From: Companilactobacillus metriopterae
GTDB taxonomy: Bacteria; Bacillota; Bacilli; Lactobacillales; Lactobacillaceae
NCBI RefSeq assembly: GCF_004117915.1
Contig: NZ_RSTD01000001.1
Coordinates: forward strand, 682,001 to 746,000
Reading direction: 5' to 3'
Length of the DNA stretch: 64,000 nucleotides
Positions 46,398 through 52,955 of the stretch are shown here, in pieces; within the stretch, counting starts at the first letter, position 1, and the number at the start of each line of letters is the position of its first letter. The notes below the pieces were generated by a model. The model did not search any database. It worked only from the letters and a program-made list of their open reading frames with translations, and had not been told where the DNA came from. Made by a program: the position numbers and the translations under genes.

Positions 46398-46621
46398 CTC
46401 AATTCATATTCATAGTAGATAGAAATTTTATCTAAATTTTCTTTACATGAAATACCTTCATTTTTTAACTCACTGATATCTTGTTCTGATAGTTCAGAAT
46501 TCAACTGAATACTTGTTTTCCTTTTTCCGTCAGCAACATTTTTAACAATCAGGTCTCTAACTTGTCTTCTTGTTAGTGCTGAATTAATTTCTGCAATCTC
46601 TTCTCTTAATCCTTCAAACAT
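46391..46621 (-). CDS. Phage early protein, unknown
   Basis: 76 aa, mostly helical, charged; no family recognised. Lies directly after the DUF771 gene with a 1-nt gap. Confidence 0.5.
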   Translation of the reverse strand: MFEGLREEIAEINSALTRRQVRDLIVKNVADGKRKTSIQLNSELSEQDISELKNEGISCKENLDKISIYYEYELRW

Positions 46622-46622
46622 A

Positions 46623-46964
46623 TTAATTGCTCCATTTCATAAAAATTTGGGGATTGTTATCCACAAATCTTTCAAATTTTCTAACATGAAACTTCCAAGG
46701 ACTACCCTTGCCTTTTGAATATTGAACACAACCACCTGAATCAACATCTAACAATTTTCTAATTCTAGGTTTAGTTAATATTTTTGTTAGTGTAGGTTTT
46801 GATAATTTGGTCTTTTCACTAGCCCATTCAAGATCTTTAATTACGCCATTTTTAATGTTGGCTTCTTCAACTATCCGACTAGCTTCAATAGCCCATTCTC
46901 TATCAACTATTACTTTGTCATCAGGTAATAAAATAGAAGTTTCAAACTCACTTATTGATTGCAT
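46623..46964 (-). CDS. DUF771-type phage regulator
   Basis: 113 aa from ATG 46964 (GGAG 9 nt upstream). DLEWASEKTKLSKPTLTKIL is a helix-turn-helix-like segment, and the GGCVQYSKGKGSPWKFHVRKF ending is typical of DUF771 proteins, found beside phage early regulators. DNA binding is likely. Confidence 0.75.
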   Translation of the reverse strand: MQSISEFETSILLPDDKVIVDREWAIEASRIVEEANIKNGVIKDLEWASEKTKLSKPTLTKILTKPRIRKLLDVDSGGCVQYSKGKGSPWKFHVRKFERFVDNNPQIFMKWSN

Positions 46965-46969
46965 TAGCA

Positions 46970-47449
46970 TCATCTCCAAACTTGATTAACTTTGATGTTC
47001 TGATCTTTTAAAACTCTCATGGCACTCAAAAACATAAATGCACCAGTTTCTAACATTTCAATTACTGGAACCGCTAAATCATCTTTTTTAATGGTGTCTT
47101 TAGGTTTACTTAAATAGTTGAGTAAACTTTGAATTGCTTCATCGCTTTCAGCATCTTCTGATTGAGTTCCTACTAACATAGCTAATGGATTATCGTTATA
47201 TCTATTTAAAATAGTTAAAAATGAACTGGGTATTTCATGACGATAGCAAAATGCTGCCAACATAAACCTTTCATCTCCATAACAATGTGCAATTCTTTCA
47301 AGATAGCTATTCTTTATAAGCGGTTTTTCGTTTTTCCACTCTCCGACAGCTTGCTTAGATATTCCACATGCTATTGCTATATCTGTATTACTTAAGTTCT
47401 TCCTAATTCTGAAATCTTGGTACTCTCGGTAGATATTTACTTGGTTCAA
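46970..47449 (-). CDS. XRE-like phage regulatory protein
   Basis: 159 aa from TTG 47449 (AAGGGA about 10 nt upstream). N-terminal HTH: NLSNTDIAIACGISKQAVGEWK (about 18-39), then an all-helical C-terminal part. It starts the leftward early operon and diverges from the gene at 47510, with an extended -10 for that gene in the 60-nt gap. Confidence 0.7.
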   Translation of the reverse strand: MNQVNIYREYQDFRIRKNLSNTDIAIACGISKQAVGEWKNEKPLIKNSYLERIAHCYGDERFMLAAFCYRHEIPSSFLTILNRYNDNPLAMLVGTQSEDAESDEAIQSLLNYLSKPKDTIKKDDLAVPVIEMLETGAFMFLSAMRVLKDQNIKVNQVWR

Positions 47450-47509
47450 CGTAATCACGTCCCTTCTTTTGTGTTTGTTATAATTCTCCTTAGAAAGGAG
47501 GTGTTGATA

Positions 47510-48022
47510 ATGAAATTTCAAGATTTACAAAAATTACAAATTATTGATTACTGTTTAAGAATTTTTGATGAAAGTTCGGAAAATAAAATTTCATACAAAA
47601 TAGTTACATCTGTAGAAGGAAAATTAGTAACTGCTTCTTTTATAAAATATGAAAATTTCGCTGTATATATAAATTCTATAGATGAAATGCTTAATATCTA
47701 TGCAAAGAATTTTGCGAATAATATTGAAGACGAACAAAATATTTTTAAACAATCTAGAAATATATTTTTTGACCAACTTGGAACAAATGGATTTAACGAT
47801 ACAGTTATTCCAACGAACTTACTTGATCATCCAGACATTCTTATTTCCAAATTGGATACAATTTCAGAAACTGTACTAAAAAATAGTTCTTCATTTGAAG
47901 AATATCCAGTAGCTCCATTTGACATAGATTCTCTCGATAACAGTTTTCATCTTGATTCAATTAATTTGAATGAAATAGAAAGATTACCTTTTATTAGTCT
48001 TCGTAAAGTTTCAAATAATTAG
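47510..48022 (+). CDS. Unknown protein of the first convergent cassette
   Basis: 170 aa from ATG 47510 with AAGGAGG 7 nt upstream, and an extended -10 TGTTATAAT at 47476-47484. Acidic, alpha-beta, no motif recognised. Its last 29 nt overlap the 3' end of the leftward gene at 47994-48212. Reads in the lysogenic direction, so it may be expressed in the lysogen. Confidence 0.65.
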   Translation: MKFQDLQKLQIIDYCLRIFDESSENKISYKIVTSVEGKLVTASFIKYENFAVYINSIDEMLNIYAKNFANNIEDEQNIFKQSRNIFFDQLGTNGFNDTVIPTNLLDHPDILISKLDTISETVLKNSSSFEEYPVAPFDIDSLDNSFHLDSINLNEIERLPFISLRKVSNN

Positions 48023-48212
48023 ACTCAAATTTAATTCTGTTGTATGAATATTGAAGGCAGGCGTATGCATCCTCATACGTTATGCCTTCTTTTTTCATTA
48101 TCTCCACAATTTGATTACCTATTTTAGATATAAGTTCTTGATCAAATCCAAATTCATCTATTTTTTGTACTCTTTTAAATTTAGTTAGATAATCATCTTT
48201 ATCTTTTTCCAC
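47994..48212 (-). CDS. Small MEKDKD-type protein, first copy
   Basis: 72 aa from GTG 48212 behind a perfect AAGGAGGTGA site. Starts MEKDKDDYLTKF, then a helical domain. The leader and first codons are duplicated upstream of 48843-48995. Converges on, and overlaps, the gene at 47510-48022. Confidence 0.65.
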   Translation of the reverse strand: MEKDKDDYLTKFKRVQKIDEFGFDQELISKIGNQIVEIMKKEGITYEDAYACLQYSYNRIKFESNYLKLYED

Positions 48213-48217
48213 TTACT

Positions 48218-48245
48218 TCACCTCCTTAGTTGTCTATTTGGTGTA
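48218..48245. repeat. 28-bp leader repeat, copy 1
   Basis: Exact copy of 49001-49028. It contains the ribosome site and 5' leader of the small leftward gene; similarity continues into the first six codons. Confidence 0.9.
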
Positions 48246-48300
48246 ATATAAGTTAAAATTTTGTATACTAGTTTTATAAAATTTAAAAAGGAATTAATAC

Positions 48301-48846
48301 ATGAAAAAAATATTTTTTATTACACCAATTGGATCTGAAAACTCTAAAGAAAGAACAGAATCAGATTTCGTATTAGAATCCTTTATATCACCTGTCGCTG
48401 ATAAGTTAGGATACTCTGTTCTAAGAGCGGATTTAATTAATTCTTCTAATAGAATTGATGATGACGTAATTAATCAAATTAATATTTCAGATTTAGTAAT
48501 CATAGATATTACAGGTTTAAATCCAAATGTTATGTTTGAATTTGGAATTAGGTATGGTTTAGGTAAACCTTTTGTGGCTATATCTCAAACTCACGATGAT
48601 ATACCTCTTGATATTAGAAACATAAGAATTTTAGAATATACAGTTAATGCTCCAAAAATTTCTAGAATTCAAGAAAAGTTATCAGCTATGATCGAAGAAA
48701 CAAGTAAATCAAACAATACGAACAGAAATGCTGAACAAATTGGTCAAAACATGGCTATAGAAGCTTTACAATCCGGTGACACTTCAAAAATAGAGAACTT
48801 CATGAAATTAGCTGATATGATGGGAATAGATGTAAAAGATAACTAG
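48301..48846 (+). CDS. Deoxyribosyltransferase/TIR-like predicted nucleotide hydrolase
   Basis: 181 aa. FFITPIGSENSKERTESD at the N-terminus, SDLVIIDITGLNPNVMFEFG with a conserved Glu at about 80, and RYGLGKPFVAI are typical of the nucleoside-2-deoxyribosyltransferase/TIR-like fold found in many bacterial defence proteins. The C-terminal ~65 residues are helical. The fold suggests cleavage of an N-glycosidic bond in a nucleotide such as NAD+. It reads with the lysogeny genes and sits next to the repressor, a common place for phage-exclusion genes. Function is inferred. Confidence 0.7.
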   Translation: MKKIFFITPIGSENSKERTESDFVLESFISPVADKLGYSVLRADLINSSNRIDDDVINQINISDLVIIDITGLNPNVMFEFGIRYGLGKPFVAISQTHDDIPLDIRNIRILEYTVNAPKISRIQEKLSAMIEETSKSNNTNRNAEQIGQNMAIEALQSGDTSKIENFMKLADMMGIDVKDN

Positions 48847-48995
48847 CTTTGATTTTTATTTAATAACTTTATTCCTTCGTTGAATCCTGAAATGAAATTA
48901 ATCCTTGCTTCTAAAATATTAATTTTTTTAATCAATTCTTCTAATTTAGAATTGGTTTTTTTTATTTCGTTTAAAATATCTTTATCTTTCTCCAT
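48843..48995 (-). CDS. Small MEKDKD-type protein, second copy
   Basis: 50 aa from ATG 48995, behind AAGGAGGTGAGA. Begins MEKDKDILNEIKK, then a coiled coil (NSKLEELIKKINILEARI). Its stop codon overlaps that of the rightward gene by 4 nt in the palindrome CTAG. It is shorter than copy 1 and alike mainly at its N-terminus and leader. Confidence 0.6.
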   Translation of the reverse strand: MEKDKDILNEIKKTNSKLEELIKKINILEARINFISGFNEGIKLLNKNQS

Positions 48996-49000
48996 TCATC

Positions 49001-49028
49001 TCACCTCCTTAGTTGTCTATTTGGTGTA
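49001..49028. repeat. 28-bp leader repeat, copy 2
   Basis: Exact copy of 48218-48245, in the same orientation, 783 bp away. The intervening unit holds the deoxyribosyltransferase-like gene and the second small gene. Confidence 0.9.
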
Positions 49029-49067
49029 GATTTGTAAATTTAATTTTTGTAATAATAAATGAGTGAA

Positions 49068-49080
49068 CTACATTTTGTAG
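49068..49080. promoter_or_regulatory. Distal CI/Cro operator overlapping the cro stop codon
   Basis: CTACATTTTGTAG, identical to the intergenic operator at 49319-49331 and 207 bp from the nearest one. It contains the cro stop codon, so DNA looping between operator sets is possible. Confidence 0.6.
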
Positions 49081-49271
49081 CTAAAAGCTGTAAAAAAAAT
49101 ATCTTCTTTAGAAACATGAAGAATATCTTCTATTTGTTGCATATATTTTGGAGCTGGTGTTCTAGTCCCTAACTCCCATGCACTTACTGTTTTTTGAGAA
49201 ACATTTATTTTATTGGCAAGATCTTTTTGAGTCCAGCCTTGGTCTTCTCTAAGCTCTTTTAGTTTATTCAT
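49068..49271 (-). CDS. Cro-like repressor
   Basis: 67 aa, a single XRE HTH domain (WTQKDLANKINVSQKTVSAWELGTR at about 13-37). It is first in the leftward direction from the switch, with AGGAGGTG before its ATG, and its promoter is covered by operators. Should turn off the lysogenic genes and limit early transcription. Confidence 0.85.
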   Translation of the reverse strand: MNKLKELREDQGWTQKDLANKINVSQKTVSAWELGTRTPAPKYMQQIEDILHVSKEDIFFTAFSYKM

Positions 49272-49286
49272 TAAAGCACCTCCTAA

Positions 49287-49386
49287 CTACATAATGTAGC
49301 TTACAAAAATATAATAAACTACATTTTGTAGTACGTCAATCATAAATACTACATTTTGTGGATTTATTTCATACTACACAATGTAG
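49287..49386. promoter_or_regulatory. Operator array of the lysogeny switch (four sites)
   Basis: Inverted repeats of type CTACANNNTGTAG at 49287-49299, 49319-49331, 49349-49361 (one mismatch) and 49374-49386, spaced 32, 30 and 25 bp. They lie between the divergent cro and cI-like genes and cover the cro promoter. Confidence 0.85.
49311..49339 (-). promoter_or_regulatory. Promoter of cro (lytic promoter)
   Basis: Minus strand: TTGACG (49339-49334), a 17-nt spacer, TATTAT (49316-49311). The operator 49319-49331 fills the spacer exactly, so repressor binding would block polymerase. Confidence 0.8.
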
Positions 49387-49418
49387 TATTATTTCTTCAG
49401 GTAAAGGGGGGACTCATA

Positions 49419-49763
49419 ATGTTTGGAATAAGATTACGAAATTTGAGAAACGAACATAATTTCACTCAAGAAGAATTAGCTGAAAAAATTGGTGTATCTC
49501 CCAAAACTATTGGAACTTGGGAAAGAGAAACTCGAGAACCTCCAATAAAAACAATAAATAAACTATCAAAAATATTTAATGTCCCTACTGATTACCTTTT
49601 AGGAAATTCTGAAAATAAATCTTCTATAAATAATGATGAAGTTGTCGATATGAAAGAAGCCTTTGACGGAAAAGTTGTAATGACTTACGAAGGAAAGCCT
49701 ATTCCAAAACAAGATATTGAATTAATGAAAAGATTATTGAGAATTGATGAGGACGATGAATAA
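49419..49763 (+). CDS. CI-like phage repressor
   Basis: 114 aa from ATG 49419 (AAAGGGGGG upstream; a longer frame to 49356 would run through operators). N-terminal XRE HTH (FTQEELAEKIGVSPKTIGTWERETR). No S24 peptidase domain, so it cannot self-cleave in SOS; the C-terminal MTYEGKPIPKQDIELMKRLL is typical of phage and ICE repressors that work with an ImmA-type protease, which is encoded downstream. Confidence 0.88.
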   Translation: MFGIRLRNLRNEHNFTQEELAEKIGVSPKTIGTWERETREPPIKTINKLSKIFNVPTDYLLGNSENKSSINNDEVVDMKEAFDGKVVMTYEGKPIPKQDIELMKRLLRIDEDDE

Positions 49764-49768
49764 TAAGC

Positions 49769-50572
49769 ATGAGAAAGTCTATTGACGATTTAGTTAATAA
49801 ATCAAATGAGCGGTTTTTATCTATTAGTAAAAATCCTATAAATAAAAAATTTGAACAATTACCCTATTGGCTAGATAGTGTTTCTTATCGATATGAGAAA
49901 GAAGTTAATAATGAAGAACCAGAGCGATACTACCATTATGAGCGTGGATCAGTAATTCAAGTAGATTTTGGTGTAAACATGGGGGCAGAGTTTTCCGGCT
50001 TGCACTTCGCTGTAGTTTTAGATAAAAATGATAATAATAAAAAAAGAACATTAACTGTAATTCCATTAACTTCAAAAAACAAAAATAATAGAATAAAACT
50101 TGGAAAGGAACTGTTTAATCAAACTACTACTATTTTCGATGAACAATTAAGTGATTTAACTGCTCATATTGAAAAAAATAAATTATTAGTTAGACAATTA
50201 TTTGAATCCGACGAAGAGTTCGAAGATGCTCAAAAAGAAGCAAAAAACAATTCAAATGGGTTTGCAGATACTTCATTTATTGATATATCTGAATTAGACT
50301 CAGGTGATGATGAGTCAAAAAATCAATTAAGAATACTTATAGCAGAAAACATAAATGAAACAATACAAGAATTAAACGATAAATCTAAGGTTATGAAAAT
50401 TTACAATAAATATAATCATGAAACGTTTGCAAGAATTACCGATATAACAACTATAAGTAAATATAGAATTAGAAAAATTAATAAGTACGATCCTTCAGGG
50501 AAAATTAAGTTGTCTTCTGAAATAATGTCGTCAATAAGTAACGAATTGATGAAATATTATATATCTAAATGA
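49769..50572 (+). CDS. MazF/PemK-like endoribonuclease-fold protein
   Basis: 267 aa, much longer than the ~110-aa MazF. The core RGSVIQVDFGVNMGAEFSGLHFAVV and LTVIPLTSK (about 58-103) match the PemK/MazF fold. About 55 extra residues precede it and a helical region of over 100 residues follows. It starts 5 nt after the repressor stop with no good ribosome site, suggesting coupling to the repressor. A toxin partnered by the repressor, or a derived regulatory protein, are both possible. Confidence 0.7.
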   Translation: MRKSIDDLVNKSNERFLSISKNPINKKFEQLPYWLDSVSYRYEKEVNNEEPERYYHYERGSVIQVDFGVNMGAEFSGLHFAVVLDKNDNNKKRTLTVIPLTSKNKNNRIKLGKELFNQTTTIFDEQLSDLTAHIEKNKLLVRQLFESDEEFEDAQKEAKNNSNGFADTSFIDISELDSGDDESKNQLRILIAENINETIQELNDKSKVMKIYNKYNHETFARITDITTISKYRIRKINKYDPSGKIKLSSEIMSSISNELMKYYISK

Positions 50573-50573
50573 T

Positions 50574-50702
50574 TTGACACTTGATCAATTGAATTAAAAA
50601 TGCAATAATATATTCATCGGGAGCTAGGCTCCACAGATATATTATTTTATCCGGGCTTCGGGCCCCATGCATTGTTGGTCAATTGACTGACAATGCTTTT
50701 TT
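50574..50702 (+). ncRNA. Structured leader/small RNA with alternative folds and terminator
   Basis: Between the MazF-like gene and immA. A three-way junction can form: AATGCA/TGCATT (50599-50604, 50668-50673) closes a 10-bp stem (50604-50613/50637-50646) capped by GGAGC/GCTCC, and a GGGC/GCCC hairpin (50653-50665). The TGCATT strand also belongs to a 14-bp terminator hairpin (50669-50696) followed by six T. A second self-complementary TCAATTGA (50585-50592) can pair with the one in the terminator (50679-50686). TTGACA at 50574-50579 may be a -35 box. Confidence 0.6.
50669..50702 (+). terminator. Strong terminator upstream of immA
   Basis: 14-bp stem with two wobble pairs (50669-50682/50683-50696) and six T. 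It ends repressor-operon transcripts unless the upstream leader prevents folding. Confidence 0.85.
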
Positions 50703-50719
50703 GTTTTCAAGGAGACTAA

Positions 50720-51130
50720 ATGAATAACATTCTAAATAAGCTAATTACATTCGCACTATTAAATAATATAGAAATTATCAGTACAGACGAGTTAAGTACT
50801 GACTCACCTTCTGGTGCAAACGTTGATAAAAAAATCATCGTTCTTAATATGAACTGGCATGAGAACAATCAAATACCTTTTCAGTTAGCTCATGAAATTG
50901 GTCATATCTTGTGTGAGGACAAAGGTAGTCAGGTTCTGTATTTCACACCTACAAAGACAAAAATGGAATCTGGAGCAAATAAAAAAGCAATAGATTTACT
51001 ATTGCCCTTCTATATGGAAGATAAAGAAATTGATGAAATTAGTTCTGTTGAATTTATGCAACAGTTTGGAATTCCAGAAGAATTAAATGATTTAGTTTTG
51101 AAAGAAATGGAAAACAAAATAAACAGCTAG
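50720..51130 (+). CDS. ImmA/IrrE-family metallopeptidase
   Basis: 136 aa. The zinc motif HEIGH lies in QLAHEIGHILCED (about 53-65). In ICEBs1 and related phages ImmA cleaves the small XRE repressor to trigger induction; the repressor encoded at 49419 lacks its own protease domain, so it is the likely substrate. AAGGAG 5 nt before ATG 50720. Unlike most immR-immA pairs, a MazF-like gene and a terminator lie between the two. Confidence 0.85.
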   Translation: MNNILNKLITFALLNNIEIISTDELSTDSPSGANVDKKIIVLNMNWHENNQIPFQLAHEIGHILCEDKGSQVLYFTPTKTKMESGANKKAIDLLLPFYMEDKEIDEISSVEFMQQFGIPEELNDLVLKEMENKINS

Positions 51131-51329
51131 CTTGTACGTTCAAAACTTATGTAGTATTGGAATATATAGAACTAACGGTTAACAGTAAAAGTCTCTTTTG
51201 TCAATTCTTTTGGTTTACTTTTGGTTTTTATGTATATATAAATTAAAAGCTTATTATATCAGTATGTTACGGGATTTTTTTACTTTTGATTTACTTTTGA
51301 TACCTCAAAAGAAAGGAAAAATTTTATAA
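51131..51329. promoter_or_regulatory. Gap with TTTACTTTTG repeats before the AlbA_2 gene
   Basis: No gene. Three copies of TTTACTTTTGRT-type sequence lie at 51214-51225, 51279-51289 and 51290-51300, the last two adjacent. Similar copies precede the integrase gene. Probable promoter and regulator-binding region. Confidence 0.45.
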
Positions 51330-52844
51330 ATGAACAATATCTACACATTATTAGATGAAAATAATTTAACTGTAGAATCTCTACATTTAGAATATAAAAC
51401 TGCCAGTAATGCTCTTCCTAAAGAATTTTGGCCCACCTACTCAGCATTTGCTAACACTTCAGGCGGAAGTATAATCTTAGGAATATCTGAAGAAAAAAAA
51501 GGTGAATATAATATAACTGGCGTTAAAAACGCTCAACACATTGTCACTGATTTATTAACTACTTTAAACAACAAAAATAAAGTTAGTATTAATTTAATAC
51601 ATGAAAAAAATGACATACTAGAATACACTGTAGACGGCAAGAAGATCATTATTATTAATATTAAAGAGGCTTCATATAAAGATAAACCTGTATTTATAAA
51701 CGGAAATAAAAGCAGCTGCTTTAAACGCATTGGTGATGGTGATACTAAACTTGATGATACTGATTATCGTTACATGATAACAAATTCTCAAGAAAATTTA
51801 GATGGTGGATTGCTTGATCATTATACAGTAGACGATCTTAATCCTAATGATATAGAAGATTACCGTAACACTTTAATCGAAAATAGTAATAATGATTATT
51901 ACAAAAATCTCACAACCGAAAATTTTTTACAAGAAATTGGGGCAATGGAGATCGATAGAAGTAACTCCAATAGAACATTAAAATTGAACAAAGCGGGACT
52001 TCTTTTTTTCGGAAATTATAATGCAATTGTTTCACAATTTTCAGGTTTTCAATTAGACTTTTTTTATAAAAAATCTTCAAGAGATAGTAAATGGCAGGAT
52101 AGAATATCAACTGGAGATCTCAACTATCCTAATTTAAATATATACTCGTTTTATAAATATACACTTGGTAAATTATATTTAAGAATTGAAGATTCTTTTA
52201 GTCAAGATGAAAATATGACAAGAGGGTCATATTTTTCAGATATAAAAATTGCCGTAAAAGAAGCTTTAGTTAACTCTCTCGTACACGCATATTATGGTTC
52301 AGATGAGCCAATAAAAATATACAGTTATGAGACATATTTTGAATTTTATAATCCGGGTGATTTAAGAATATCAAAAGAAGAGTTTATTCATGGTAGTAAA
52401 TCAAGACCAAGAAATCCTGGTATAGCTACTCTTTTTAGAAAAATTGGAGTAGCAGAGCGTGCAGGTTCAGGTGGACCTACGATATTTCAAGCAGCATATA
52501 AAAATAGTTTAAGAAGTCCAGACATAATTAATAACCCTGAAAATACTACTATTAGAATTTGGAAAACTAATCTAATGGATAGTATGGACGGTTTATCTCC
52601 AGATGAAAAGAAAATTATTGAATACGCTGTGAAAAATCCAATTTTTAAGGTTAAAGACATTCTCGAAAATACTAATCTAAAGGAATGGAAAGCTCGTGAT
52701 ATATTAAAAACACTGGTAGAAAAAAATATATTAGACTTGAATAGAAAAGGAAAAGCCACATCATACAGTATCAGTCTTAATGACGAAAATGGTATTCTTT
52801 CGATCAACATGCTTCTAAAATCCATTGAAGATATTATTAATTAA
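51330..52844 (+). CDS. AlbA_2/HATPase-type DNA-binding regulator
   Basis: 504 aa. N-terminal Schlafen AlbA_2 domain (about 15-125; LEYKTASNALPKEFW, SGGSIILGI), a HATPase_c_4 domain (about 305-400; KEALVNSLVHAYY, RKIGVAERAGSGG), and a C-terminal winged helix (about 425-485). Proteins of this layout are annotated as putative transcriptional regulators, some linked to phage defence. It is not a core phage gene, reads with the lysogeny genes, and may be an accessory cargo gene. AAAGG precedes its ATG. Confidence 0.8.
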   Translation: MNNIYTLLDENNLTVESLHLEYKTASNALPKEFWPTYSAFANTSGGSIILGISEEKKGEYNITGVKNAQHIVTDLLTTLNNKNKVSINLIHEKNDILEYTVDGKKIIIINIKEASYKDKPVFINGNKSSCFKRIGDGDTKLDDTDYRYMITNSQENLDGGLLDHYTVDDLNPNDIEDYRNTLIENSNNDYYKNLTTENFLQEIGAMEIDRSNSNRTLKLNKAGLLFFGNYNAIVSQFSGFQLDFFYKKSSRDSKWQDRISTGDLNYPNLNIYSFYKYTLGKLYLRIEDSFSQDENMTRGSYFSDIKIAVKEALVNSLVHAYYGSDEPIKIYSYETYFEFYNPGDLRISKEEFIHGSKSRPRNPGIATLFRKIGVAERAGSGGPTIFQAAYKNSLRSPDIINNPENTTIRIWKTNLMDSMDGLSPDEKKIIEYAVKNPIFKVKDILENTNLKEWKARDILKTLVEKNILDLNRKGKATSYSISLNDENGILSINMLLKSIEDIIN

Positions 52845-52876
52845 GGGCATATGTCCTTTTCTTTTTTAGCTTCAAA

Positions 52877-52890
52877 AGAACATACGTTCG
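52877..52890. promoter_or_regulatory. LexA (SOS) box upstream of the integrase
   Basis: AGAACATACGTTCG matches the Gram-positive LexA site (GAAC-N4-GTTC palindrome) at 12 of 14 positions of CGAACATATGTTCG. It lies 66 nt before the integrase start. Confidence 0.55.
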
Positions 52891-52955
52891 CATTAAATTT
52901 ACTTTGATCACTAAAATGACAACATAAATTTACTTTTCGAAAGGAGTTGTAAACA

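Noticed and set aside
47486-47507. CTCCTT/AAGGAG hairpin hiding the ribosome site of the 47510 gene
   Set aside because: The extended -10 at 47476-47484 places the transcript start at about 47491, so the left arm would not be in the RNA.
47417-47509. Longer start for the 170-aa gene
   Set aside because: It would run through its own promoter and the opposite gene's start; ATG 47510 has a strong ribosome site.
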